Below are positions 1 through 10,560 of a DNA stretch of 64,000 nt, piece after piece. The notes under the pieces are model-generated. The model had not been told where the DNA came from. It saw nothing but the letters and a program-made list of their open reading frames with translations, and ran no database searches. Made by a program: the position numbers and the translations under genes. Every line of letters begins with the position of its first letter. Positions within the stretch are counted from its first letter, which is position 1. This DNA is from Cryptomeria japonica. Its lineage: Eukaryota; Streptophyta; Pinopsida; Cupressales; Cupressaceae. The stretch is taken from positions 160,748,971 to 160,812,970 of the forward strand of contig NC_081411.1 in assembly GCF_030272615.1 (NCBI RefSeq), read 5' to 3'.

Positions 1-242
1 ATAGTTAAGCTTTCTATCTCTCTTCTCATATTTAGCTTTTCACCGTTTAGTTTTTCAACTTCTTCAGCTAAAGCATCAATGTTGGCTTTGTCTGAAGAAC
101 TATTGTCAGATATTTCCAATAGTTGTTTAGTTAGCTCTCTCCTTTCGACTTGAGAAGATTTGAATCTGACCCTTAGGGTTTCAAGCTCATCCTTACTAGC
201 CTCAAGTACTCTAGCCATCTCAAAGTAGCTCATATCGCCCAT
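1..242 (-). CDS. N-terminal part of a coiled-coil gag-like protein (runs off the window)
   Basis: An open frame of about 80 codons starts at an ATG (240-242 on the minus strand) inside a strong initiation context, CCACCATGG, and runs off the left edge without a stop. The translation begins MGDMSYFEMARVLEASKDE and is rich in Glu, Lys and Leu with heptad spacing, so a coiled coil is likely. It lies about 50 bases downstream of a primer-binding-site-like sequence (291-302), which is where the first protein of a Ty1/copia element would start. I therefore infer a retroelement gag or gag-like ORF. No catalytic or zinc-knuckle motif lies in the visible part. A host coiled-coil gene is the alternative, less likely because of the adjacent LTR features. 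Confidence 0.45.
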   Translation of the reverse strand, partial: MGDMSYFEMARVLEASKDELETLRVRFKSSQVERRELTKQLLEISDNSSSDKANIDALAEEVEKLNGEKLNMRREIESLT

Positions 243-290
243 GGTGGATTTAGGGTTCCCTTCCAAGCGATTAAGCCTTAAATAAGTTAG

Positions 291-302
291 GCTTCAATAC
301 CA
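291..302 (-). other. Primer binding site-like sequence (tRNA-Met type)
   Basis: On the minus strand this reads TGGTATTGAAGC, matching 9 of 12 bases of the initiator-tRNA-Met primer site TGGTATCAGAGC of plant copia elements. It lies two bases from the TG end of the long LTR-like block that starts at 305. Confidence 0.45.
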
Positions 303-304
303 AT

Positions 305-2204
305 TGATAGACTTAAAAAGCAGTGAGAGGGGGGGATGAATCAGTGACACCAAAAACAATACTACTTTAAACATTGAACGTTAGATATTTTTAACAAGTT
401 TGTTAAACACTATGCATGCTATCCAAAATGATATTAAAGCATTCACAATAAGTAAAACATCCACCATAACACAAGTATTTATACGTGGAAAACCCAAATG
501 GGAAAAACCACGGTGAGATGAAACTCACAAGTTAATTAACTGCAGTAATAGGTAACTAACTGGTTAAGGTCTACAAAAGTCCTCTGCTAGGAGCGAATCC
601 TATTAAAGATCCCAAATCTCTGTTAAAAGATATACCCTGTTAAACGTAGTACCCTGTTAGGAGTAACCTCGGTAGAGGGTTTCTAAATCCAAACTAATGG
701 ATCACCTGGTTAGAGGATTTGTACAATGAATCTTGTTAGAGCCTACCTGGTTAGGGGATTTAACTGTTGTAGTGATTAGAAAACAACATGTGGTGTGATC
801 TAGAAGTAGCACAACTTGCTTGAATAGATCCTTTTCTGCGCATTCAAAAATTCGTTACCAACATACTCTGCAATACTCTCAACACCTTAACACTTCTATC
901 TTCGCATCAAATCAACATATCTCATATCTCATCATATGTAATTATATAAATATTTTGATTTCATGTCGGTCTTAGAAATTATATCACAATTTCCTAAGTG
1001 TAGTGTATCTAGACAATCAAACATAACTCATCACAAATCACTGCCAAAAATTGTCTGTTAGGGTAACTCATCACATAATCAATAAATATCGGTTGGAACA
1101 TCAATATCGGTTGGAGTTAACCATATCAACATGTAAACCAATTGTCTTTCATTGCTCCTTTGATAATCTCTACTGGATCTTCAGGTTGGTGTCGAGTCAT
1201 CCATGTATTTCATATATACATATATATACCGGTTGTCTCCATGTACCAGTTTGATACTCTTTAAACAAAACTTCTAATATCGATAGCAATATAACTCAAA
1301 TAACTTTTGAAGTAACACCGATAGATAATGTGATCATATGTGTGTGTACATGTTCCATCTATGACAACATATGAAGTCATTCATTACAATCATCATCAAG
1401 CCAACATCCTCATCACTAGATTGGTTCTACAATTATCATGTTTGTCAAAGTGACAAACATATCCTTCCTTCTCTATACTGGCAACTCAACATATTTATCC
1501 GACTGATCTGATGCATATCTCTGATCTCATGCATCTAAGGCAACTTAGTGTTTCACCAGTTCATCTGGTGGGAGCCTTTAATTACCTGCCTTTAACTCTT
1601 TTGTCTTATCTCCAAGACTATGATGCATTCTATGTATGATAGGAGATAAGCTCCACTTACTAGTGGGAGTGGATCCTTGCTATTTGCTTATGACATTGCA
1701 TCAATATGGCTTTCCTGTTTGAGTAACATATCTTCAAATAGGCACATGTGATCTGGTTTGGGCACACTCACTATCAATCATCTCTTCAAATGGTGACTGC
1801 ATCTTTATCCAGTGGGAGTCCTGCAGTTTCACATCCACACAACATACTGATGGCATGCACATACTTCTTCTCCAATGTTGATGTGATTTTGTTAACATTC
1901 CCCCTCTTCATCACAATCAACAGCCCAACATCTTTCTCTCTTACAGATGTCATCATTTACCGGTTGTTATATCATATTGGTCTCCTGTCCATATCTTAAA
2001 CACAAGTCAAACACTAACTTGTGTACTGGTGACTCCAATGGCCATTATGCAAGGTGACATTCTCTCTTTTACTGGTGACCTACTAAGCTAAGTGACATTA
2101 AAGACATCACATCCGATATGCATCAATGGCAGTATGCCACATCCATCTCCGATACCGGTTACCATCTTATACCGGTTGACATCAATGAAAACACAATGCC
2201 AACA
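305..2204 (-). repeat. Long LTR of a Ty1/copia element (minus orientation)
   Basis: The block begins TGATAGAC beside a PBS-like site and ends CCAACA (TGTTGG on the minus strand) beside a polypurine tract, so it has TG...CA termini and both expected neighbours. It contains the recurrent LTR motif GGAAAACCC-aaat-GGGAAAAACC near 487-513. Bases 1421-2181 closely match 7331-8073, the corresponding U3 part of the second LTR, while the rest differs. The LTR is about 1.9 kb. Scattered ACCGGTT-type words occur throughout. The open frames inside it (for example 1748-1999) look like chance reading of LTR DNA. Confidence 0.6.
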
Positions 2205-2216
2205 ATCTCTCCCTTT
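2205..2216 (-). other. Polypurine tract next to the copia LTR
   Basis: The minus strand reads AAAGGGAGAGAT directly before TGTTGG, the usual copia arrangement where plus-strand DNA synthesis is primed. The upstream phrase GACATCAATGCC is also typical of the 3' end of copia internal regions. Confidence 0.6.
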
Positions 2217-3602
2217 GGCATTGATGTCAAAACATGTGGTATCCAACATACTATAGATTCTTTCTCCCCCTTTGACAACAATGGTAAAGGGAAGTGATAG
2301 GGTTTCTCTTCTCCTTGTTTCTACTGAGAACTGATACTTTTCTCCCCTGTTGCTCTACCGAATGCATCTTCTCCTTTAACCTTCATACTTTACATCCTCT
2401 CAAATCATAGCATTTGAGATGGAGGGCTCAACCATCAACTGACAGCAATTGCTCAACAACGAAGTGTATATGCAAACCGAAAACACGTGCATAAACAAGT
2501 TTGAAACCAATTGAAGGCACATGTGTAAGTGAATACAACATACCTACCAGTCAGACTGCATCATCTCCCCTTGAGATGCAGAAGTCATTCTAACCCCATA
2601 AGCTGATATCAAGTGTTGAGGCTAACACTAATACCAATTGTATCTTCTCTGATATTAAATGCATGTTCTCTTGTGCAGGGAACTCTCCTTCTTAGCAAGC
2701 AACACTCCCAGTGATCTAGTTGTGATTTCAATTGAATAGGCATTGAAAATATCTCACAATCCCAGATACCTTCAAAGATACAAACATACCGGTACAACCA
2801 TAGACACTTGCACACCCTTTGTGTCCAGCAAGTCTGATACTAGTCAGAAAAAATGGTTGTCCACTCCCCCTGAGTCATGCATCTCAGGTCCACATTGCCA
2901 TTCAGGTGCAAAACCAAAGCTCCAATCTTCACCATATACCGGTTGAGCTATGCATATGTGATCAATCTACCACTATATCTACGACAACCTATGACATGAT
3001 CCGTGATGTACACAATGCCATACAATATCATCATCATGCCATAAATCAAATCGGTTATCACACAAAGGATGTATGCATACATGATCAAAGATTGCGCCAA
3101 CATATGTCATTCAAGTCTTCATCAGAACCACTTGAGACACAAACTCATCATTCCATGCTATCGGGGCTAATGCAATGATCCCGAATCTCATTGTCTTGCA
3201 TAACTTGCAAATACCTATTAGCATACATAACGGTAACATCCCGCACATACCAGTTTGTTGTACCAGTTCATCATCACTACTAGAGCACCTTCCTATAACT
3301 CTTTTCTTCTTGTGTCAATTTGTATCTAATCCCAATTGCAAATTTTCCAACCATTGACACGTGCAGCATTGATCCATCTTTCATATGTAGGTGTATGGAC
3401 AAGGCGACCACTACACACTCTTACCATCTCATTTTCTTCCTTCATACCGATAGTAGCTTATTCTTCCATGTGTCCTCTTTCACTGAGGGGGTGAATGATA
3501 TGGTCAATGTACTACTCCCCCTAAGGTCTTACATCTCCATTAAGCCTTAGGAGATATTACTTGTGCATTGAATGCACAGTGCTGGTCCAAGGTCATACAC
3601 AC
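2217..3602 (-). other. Internal copia region without recognisable pol
   Basis: Between the polypurine tract and the zinc-knuckle remnant there is about 1.4 kb where integrase, reverse transcriptase and RNase H should lie. I find none of their motifs on either strand. Short plus-strand frames (for example 2819-3178) show no family resemblance. The region is either a deletion scar or the non-coding interior of a non-autonomous element. Confidence 0.45.
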
Positions 3603-4010
3603 TTATTTCTTCCTCCATACCTTCATGACTTCACTTTTCTTCCCATTTTTAGTCTTGGGAGTAGATCTTACCTTCTTTTCTTGATTGGTCTGTGCTCTAC
3701 CTGATTCTACCACATGACTCAAAGCATTGTTGTAGAAGCAAATAGTGTTCATGTTAATCAAATGATTTGGGGACCTTCTGTCAAACCGATTAGACCATCT
3801 TCTTCTGGTCATGTTGTTGTGACCGGCAACCAGAACTGATGGACCTCTTGATCTTGCAAGGACATTTCTCCTTTGCTTCCATGCAGGTCTTTGACTTCCA
3901 TATGCTCTATATTCATTTCCATGTCGAGCATAGCTGCTATATCAATTGTTATGTGACTAAACTTTCATGTTCCTGCATGCATGACTTCTATGCCTAGGTC
4001 TATTGTAGAT
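3603..4010 (-). pseudogene. Degenerate zinc-knuckle region of copia gag
   Basis: Reading on the minus strand, the frame contains RFDRRSPNHLINMNTICFY followed by NNALSHVVESG. Aligned with the retroviral CX2CX4HX4C knuckle, the first Cys and the His remain, but the second Cys is Asn and the last is Gly. A little further upstream (about 3960-4010) a second knuckle-like piece, PRHRSHACRN, is followed by stops. Basic tracts fit a nucleic-acid-binding gag C-terminus. The frame differs from that of the upstream gag, so at least one indel separates them. Confidence 0.5.
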
Positions 4011-4182
4011 ACAACATACATAGTTTACATTTATTGCGGCAACAAATGGACTCATCTTACTATGCATCTACATCTTGACATATTATGGCCATATGTATTA
4101 CTTCTTGGATAGATAACATTCTTGTTTCTAAACCTTTTTATGCATTCATCTTCCTATGACCATAATCTTTGAAAGAGAAGCA

Positions 4183-5577
4183 CTAACCAGTAAAGAATGG
4201 CATATGACTTACAAATTTGTTTTTCCATGCATGTGGAGATCTTACCAGTTTGGTAACTCCATGTCTGCTTCTCTGAGGATGGACCCTGGGATGTTCACTT
4301 TCTATAGTTTCTCCATCTGATCCCTTCCTTTCCCACACTTGCTTTGTCTTGTGGGCAGTAGCATTTCCTTGTCCTCTACAGGTAAGAGGTCTTCTTTGTT
4401 GTCTTCTCATGTTCTTGCTTCCGGTGAAGCTTCCTTCTCCCATCTTCCCTTTTCCTTTGGGATCTAAATTGTTTCTCCTTTTTGCAGCACTGGTCTTCAT
4501 CCTTGTCTCCATGTCTTCACCGGTTGTGGTTAGATCTACCTTCTTCCGGGGAGCATCTGTAACTATGAAGGTCTGACCTAAGTTATCTCCATTTGAGGAG
4601 ACAAACATAATGTCATTGTGGGGGACATTGTTGCTAGTGGAGCATTCACCAGCACCACTTCCTAATCCACTGGTATCCTTGGTATGCTTTTTCTTTTTCA
4701 ACATTTTGTCCAAGACATCACTTCTGCCATCAAACCGGACTCTTACCTTGAGCTCATCCTCACATTTCTCAAGGGTATTTTGGAGAATCTCCATTTCTCC
4801 TACTAGCTGTTGATATTCTTTATCCTTGACTTCTAGCTCAGATGCTAGATCATTACACTGGCACACCTTGGTGTCTTCTTGTTGAGTCTTTAATTCTAAG
4901 ACACATTTCTCAAATTCTTCAAGGCATTTGATCAATCGGTTTTGCTCCACAATTGCAGCATTCTTGAATAACTTGTACTCATTCCTTACTCTACTAACTT
5001 CTTTGAGTGCACTTACAAGTTCTCCTTCAAGATCAACTTTTGCTTCTTCTTCTTCTTCACCTTCACTATCATTGCCAAACACATCTTGTCAGTGGGATCT
5101 ATTTGCCTTATCACTTTTAGATGTGTGCTCCTCACTTTCTGTCTCTTGGACCATGAAGAGGTGGGTTCCTTCTTCATCATTGTTGTGGTTGCTAACATAT
5201 CTACCTTCATCATCTGTAGATACATGAGTTGCATTTCTCATCTTTTCTTCACAAACCGGTTCTACAATGGTAGGCTCATTTCCATAGATCTTCTTCAATC
5301 TGTCCCATAGACTCTTTGTCAATTTGCATCTATCCACCTGTGAGGAGATATCATCTGCAAGCCCACAAAATTTAGCCTTCATTGCTACATCATTGCACCG
5401 GTTTCTTCTTTCACCATTTGAATTGGTGGGAGAACTGACTTTACTAGGGAAGCCATTAACAACTGACATCCACACATCAAACCTTAAGGAGGATGGGTAG
5501 ACTTCCATCCTACAACTCCAAATAGAAAAATTAGAACCATCAAATACAGGAGTAGGGATTGAAACAAAACAAACCAT
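4183..5577 (-). pseudogene. Ty1/copia gag polyprotein, one internal stop
   Basis: A frame of about 465 codons on the minus strand, broken only by a TGA at 5086-5088. The first part (from the ATG at 5577) carries FDGSNFSIWSCRMEVYP, the N-terminal copia gag signature. KSLWDRLKKIYGNE follows, typical of the UBN2 gag domain that builds the virus-like particle. The part after the stop is acidic, then a long coiled coil (KVDLEGELVSALKEVSRVR), then a basic tail. The start lies about 60 bases from the primer binding site at 5636-5647, as expected. Protease and pol are absent downstream. The single stop may be a TGG-to-TGA or CGA-to-TGA change. Confidence 0.75.
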
Positions 5578-5635
5578 TGTGTTCAAATACCAAAATCTAC
5601 CCAAGCTAGAGAAATCTTATTAACAAGGAAGCCAG

Positions 5636-5647
5636 GCTCTGATACCA
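5636..5647 (-). other. Primer binding site for initiator tRNA-Met
   Basis: The minus strand reads TGGTATCAGAGC, a perfect match to the plant copia primer site, two bases from the LTR end TGTTGAAC at 5650. Confidence 0.85.
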
Positions 5648-5649
5648 AT

Positions 5650-8073
5650 TGTTGAACATAAGATGCCACTGAGAAGGGGGTTAAATAATTGATTTCCAAT
5701 CTTAGCCCTTTTCAAGCCTATGTGAGTAAACCGGTTAACAGATCTAACATAAAATAGACATTGGTTAGAAGGGATAATGACACAAATGCAACCACACATA
5801 AAAGGGATACCACATAAAACCATATGTACGAGGAAAACCCAAGATGGGAAAAACCTCAGTGAGAAATGCTGCTAGGGACTACTGCTCCAATCCAGCCTCA
5901 CAATGAAACATTCAGTTACAATATTTAGGTCACCAACCCAAGGAGTACCACTCCTTCTTTAGGGCACCAACCCTTGCACTGATCTCCAACTCAATGATTA
6001 CAAAATCATATTTTGAATACAAAAGTTGTCTTCTTGTTACAAAAGAACTTTGTAACTCTCATGTATGTCTCTCCACCAGTTCTCCACTCTACAGATCTTT
6101 GTCAGTTCTCTGCTCACCTTCTCTCAGCTATAAACTTATCGGTTCAGCCTCTTCTCCTTCTCTATCGGTTCTTCTCTTTGCACACTACTGGTTCTCAGCT
6201 TGCCGATTACACTGCTGCTATCCACCACCGATCTTGATCACTCAGTCAGATGTCTACCATCTGATTCCTATTGGTTCTTAGTTTACCTTCTCTGCAATCT
6301 TCTATGACTCTTCTGTGCCAGTTTGGTCACCACCTGTTTACTCCTTTGTTCGACTCAATGGCCATCTACAGGTTTCCTCACTGTTTCCAGTTTGAACTCT
6401 TCAACCCTATTCTCTCTCACACTTGGTCTCTTCTTCTTCTTACTCTCGTTGAGCACTTGACTGATTTTACTTCTTCACCAGCAACACCACTCTATCATTC
6501 AGCAACCAACCTCATCGATTTTGACTTGCATATTTACAAACAAGTCTTCCCACCAAAAACCAATTCAAACTTCAAGTCGTTAGGATTTCTTCTTCGACCT
6601 CGAGGCAAACCAAATCCAATCAAATCTCTCTCTAGAGATTTACCTCCTGCAATCGATCAACCAAATCCACCAATTATGCGGCTTCCAATACACATTTGAT
6701 AAGTTTATCAAACATGGCTCTTTCTTCGGTCTGCACTTGTCAAACACCTATGAAGCAATCATGCAGATAGCTTCACCTACCCTGATAAGCACTTGGACAC
6801 TTGGCCTCGATCATGAAGTCATCAAATCAAGTCTATATCGTCTAATCAAGCTTGAGCCGCACTCTCTTTCTCTTCGACCCATGAAACACGCTATCAACAT
6901 TAATGTCGACCAGTTACCACATACTTCACCGACAACACTTTCACCATCCTGTGCATGCATGCCACTTCACCTCCACGTGGCCCCTTTGTTGGCATCCACC
7001 TTTTCTAGGTTGGTTATATCAGTTTGGATAGGATCACCGACTAGTCACACAATCGGGTTCATCTACCAATTCACAGACTCTATCAGTTATACCCTAACCG
7101 GTCTGCCTTCAACCTTGCATTTTGCTTCTCTTTTGGTGGAGCACCTAAATCGATCGGCACACATGCCAACCTACCTCATGCACATCGTCATCAGATGGGA
7201 GCCTTCTGCATCTGCTCTCTGACTGCATTACCAGTAGACATACTTACCGATAAGCACCTTGTTGACACTATGTCATCAACCTTCAACTGCCTCCATCTGT
7301 CTGCATCTACGGCAATACCTTTCCTCATCATTGGACCGGTTCTACAATTAATATCCTTCCTTCTTTGTACCAGCAACTCAACATATCTATCCAGCTAATC
7401 CAATGGATATCTCTGATCTCATGCACCTAAGGCAACTTAGTGCTTCACCAGTTCATCTGGTGGGAGCCTTCAATCACCTGCCTTTAACTCTTTTGTCTTA
7501 TCTCCATGACTATGATTTATTCTATGTATGATAGGAGATAAGCTCCACTTATCGGTGGTAGTGGATCCTTGCCATCTACTTCTAACATTGCATCAATATG
7601 GCTTCCCTGTTTGAGCAACATATCTTCAAACATGCACATGTGATCCGGTTTGGGCACACTCACTGTCAGTCATCTTTTCAAATGGTGACTGCATCTTTAT
7701 CTAGTGAGAGTCCTACAGTTTCACATCCACAAAGAATATTGGTGGCCTCCACATACTTCTTCTCCGGTGTTGATGTGACTTTGGTAACATTCCCCCTCTT
7801 CATCACAATCAACAGCCCAACATCTTGCTCTCTTACATATGTCATCATTTACCGGTTGTTATATCATACCAGTCTCCTGTCCATCTCGTCAACACAAGTC
7901 AAACACTAACTTGTGTATCGGTGACTCCAATGGCCATTATGCAAGGTGGCATTCTCTCTTTTACCAGTGACCTACTAATCTAGGTGACATCAAAGACATC
8001 ACATCCGGTATGCATCAATGACAATACTGCACATACATCTCCCATACCGATTGCCATCCTATACTGGTTGACA
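5650..8073 (-). repeat. 5' LTR of the copia element (minus orientation), U3 end truncated
   Basis: The LTR starts beside a perfect primer binding site. Near 5830-5860 it carries the GGAAAACCC/GGGAAAAACC motif of this LTR class. Bases 7331-8073 match 1421-2181 with many substitutions, but the match stops about 23 bases before the expected TGTTGG terminus, so the outer end is lost. The middle (about 5900-7300) has no counterpart in the left LTR. Numerous plus-strand frames (such as 6271-6699 and 6737-7222) lie inside this LTR and show no protein family features. Confidence 0.6.
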
Positions 8074-8650
8074 TTGGAGCTTCTTCATTATTGAGGGATA
8101 TTATTGCTCTTTTCTTCCTTCCTATGGGGGGATACTTGATTCTATAGACATGATGCATGTAGTCCTTGGGGGGGTCTTGAGTCCTTCATGCATCATGATT
8201 TTATTGTTTGTTTTCTCTCTTTTGGAGATGAGTTTTTTCCCATGTGCTTTTTTCTTTTTATTCGCTTTGTGAGAGATTCGTTTCATTGCATTTGAATTGC
8301 ACATGGGTACCTAACATGGCCTAGTAGCCAATACCCATATTGCATCTTTGCATAATAAGTGTAATCCCTAAGTTGCACTTAAGGTGGGGTGTTGCAGTAA
8401 ATTAATATTTACTCAATCTTAAGCTTACTTGGGCATATCATTTTCCTAGGTAGTAGGTAAAGTTTATTATATTTTATTGCTTACCTACTTCTAATATTTT
8501 GTGTCTATGTCAGGTGGTTGTACCTACCCTCACACCTCATTGGTGCTTGCATTTTTCTCTTTCCTTTATAAGGAGAGCTCATATACATTTTTATTATCTC
8601 AATGCAATCATATTTTCTAGTAAAATATAATTTCTCCTTATTGTGAAGGT
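8074..8650 (+). mobile_element. 3' end of a second copia element: 3' UTR, polypurine tract and LTR start
   Basis: Bases 8265-8400 resemble the reverse complement of 38940-39100: GTGAGAGATT, CATGGGTACC, AACATGGCC and CTAAGTTGCACTTAAGG occur in the same order in both. In each case a purine run is followed by TGTTG (8389 here), so this is the 3' UTR/PPT/LTR junction of the same family in plus orientation. The LTR appears to run past 8550, with a TATA-like TTTATAAGG near 8566. Its 3' end cannot be placed. Confidence 0.5.
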
Positions 8651-8653
8651 TTA

Positions 8654-9190
8654 TTGTTGTTTGCAGGTCTTGGGGAATTGATAATTCCTATAGATCTCTT
8701 TCTACATGTATCCCTCAAAAGGATCCCTATACACTTGAAGCAAGATATCTCTATCACAACTATATTTTCCTTGCTTACAAGAGTCATGTCTCTAAATAGC
8801 TTGGAGTTATGTACATTGTTTCCGAAAGGATATCTCCTTGATGATCAAGGTGTTTATCATTCTATCTTCCTTCATAAATCAACACAATATTATCTTGACA
8901 TTTTAAGGGGGGAACACACATCATTCCCTCCTTGCACCATATTTTTTATTCAAATTGTAGATTTCCTCTTATAATACCTTGCTTGGTTATCCTTTTGTAT
9001 CTCTTATATGGGGTGTACATTATTGGAACCAAACCTAACTCTGAGATAAGATATTTTTATTCTCGAAACTAGACACATTATTTTTCTTTCAATTCTATGT
9101 CTTATATAGTTTGTTGCATGCTCAAAACCAAACCTAAAGTCTTAGAAGAGATTTTAACTCCTAAAACCATATGGAAACATATTCAATACG
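8654..9190. other. No gene recognised
   Basis: A 106-codon plus-strand frame (8654-8974) starts in LTR-like sequence and resembles nothing I know. The rest is AT-rich with no open frame of note. Confidence 0.3.
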
Positions 9191-9194
9191 ATGA

Positions 9195-9560
9195 GTTGAC
9201 TAGAATAACACAACTTGCTAGACCTTTCAACTCTTCCTTTTTTGACTTCTTTAAGGTAGGTTGACTAGCATAACATAACTTGATATCTAGACTATTTAAC
9301 ACTCCTTGTGTAGCATTTTCATGATGAGTGGAACTAGCATAGAAATGCTAGACTATTCTAACTCTCCTTTTCTACACGACTCACACAACATAACACAACT
9401 TGTTGTCCCATGAGTATTCATGTTTTTGTTGATCACCTAGCGTAATTCATCTTGCTAGCCAATGAATTCCATATTCTCTCTTATTCTTCTTTCCTCATGC
9501 ATCACCTAGCATAACATAACTTGCTAACCTATAGCATCCATGTTCTCTCCTTTCTTCCCC
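9195..9560. repeat. Degenerate tandem repeat of about 65 bp
   Basis: The core CTAGCATAACATAACTTGC recurs in variant form near 9199, 9263, 9332, 9374, 9436 and 9502, at 42-69 base spacing. Each core is followed by a pyrimidine-rich stretch such as CTCTCCTTT. Confidence 0.55.
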
Positions 9561-10046
9561 CCATGAGCTCATAGCTTGCTACTTGCTCTTGTTCTTTCTA
9601 TGTGACCTCTTGTGTTATTGTAAGAGCATTCCAAGAATGAAATTAGTGGTTGAGACATTTTGATTATTGAGGTCTCTTCAACTAGTTGACTTGGAGCTTT
9701 TTGTTTTTAGTACTAACCCCTTTATTGAGTGACTTATATTTATTTAAATTTTTTGTCTTTGTCTTGTTACTTGTATCCTTGCATGTGATTGTGTGAGTTA
9801 AGATTGTAATATTGAGGGTTTGGTTCCTTGAGATTAGTGATGTATTATCTCTTTGTGTCTTCACTCCTAGTTGCTCAAGTGCTTCTTTTTGTCTCTTCCT
9901 CATCTTTCTACATTACCACAAGTATTTGTGTAGGCTCATAATCTCTCGATAATGTTGGGGCTACATGTATCATTATAAATTATAACCTTGTACAATTCAC
10001 ACCTCATATTTTTTCTTCTACTTTAGTGTGTCCTATCTTCATTCTC
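9561..10046. other. No gene recognised
   Basis: AT-rich, pyrimidine-rich on the plus strand, with stops in all frames except short chance frames. I see no coding or structural signal. Confidence 0.3.
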
Positions 10047-10560
10047 CGTCATGCCTGTTGTAGCCCAATTTATTCCAAATCTAATGTCACCTAATTTCAC
10101 AACTAAGTGGACGCCATCCTGAGACTATGTCCTTTTGCTTTCTTATTTTTTTGTCCTATTTTAGGAGGACAAGGCATTGGGGCAACCTTGTCTAGACTAG
10201 GGCACCCCCATCGCCTTTGTCCTCCTTAAATTGGACCTATTTCAAATAAGAGTAGGCACTTTCCCTCTCTAATTGATTTTGGTCACCATGGCTCAACTTG
10301 ACCATTAGAGGTCAGCCTAGTCATTAATTTACCCAAGGAACCATATATAAAGGCATCCTACAACCTCATTTGAGATAGGAAAGGAGACATACATTCAAAT
10401 CATAAGCATTCATTATCTTCAAGCATCAAGCATCTTAAAGGTGAAATTTCATTCATCTCTCATCCATCTTCAAGCATCATGGAGAAAAGTCACATCAATA
10501 TTCATGCAAGGATGTGTATTTCATTAAGTTATTCATGTTTATTAAGAAACCAATGATTAT
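10047..10560 (+). repeat. LTR-like remnant, Ty3/gypsy type
   Basis: The block starts TGTTGTAGCCC and contains TCTAGACTAGGGCACC, a phrase that recurs at 14889-14904 next to a recognisable gypsy interior. A promoter-like ATATATAAAGG lies at about 10345, followed by AAGCATCAAGCATC repeats typical of a transcribed leader. No primer site or polypurine tract is evident, so it is a solo LTR or a fragment. Confidence 0.4.

Larger units (their letters stand above)
305..8073 (-). mobile_element. Non-autonomous Ty1/copia retrotransposon (LTR-gag-LTR, no pol)
   Basis: In minus-strand order: LTR (8073-5650), primer site, gag, degenerate zinc knuckle, pol-less interior, polypurine tract, LTR (2204-305). 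The two LTRs share only their U3 third, so they may come from two related elements rather than one insertion. No target-site duplication could be read, because the outer LTR end is missing and the inner LTR adjoins a second primer site. Confidence 0.55.

Noticed and set aside
2620-2660. A third primer binding site and LTR start (ATTGGTATTAGTG on the minus strand)
   Set aside because: Only the first half matches and the adjoining sequence has no LTR features or partner.
6271-7222. Plus-strand ORFs of 142 and 161 residues
   Set aside because: They lie in the long LTR at 5650-8073, have Ser/Leu/His-rich LTR composition and no domain.
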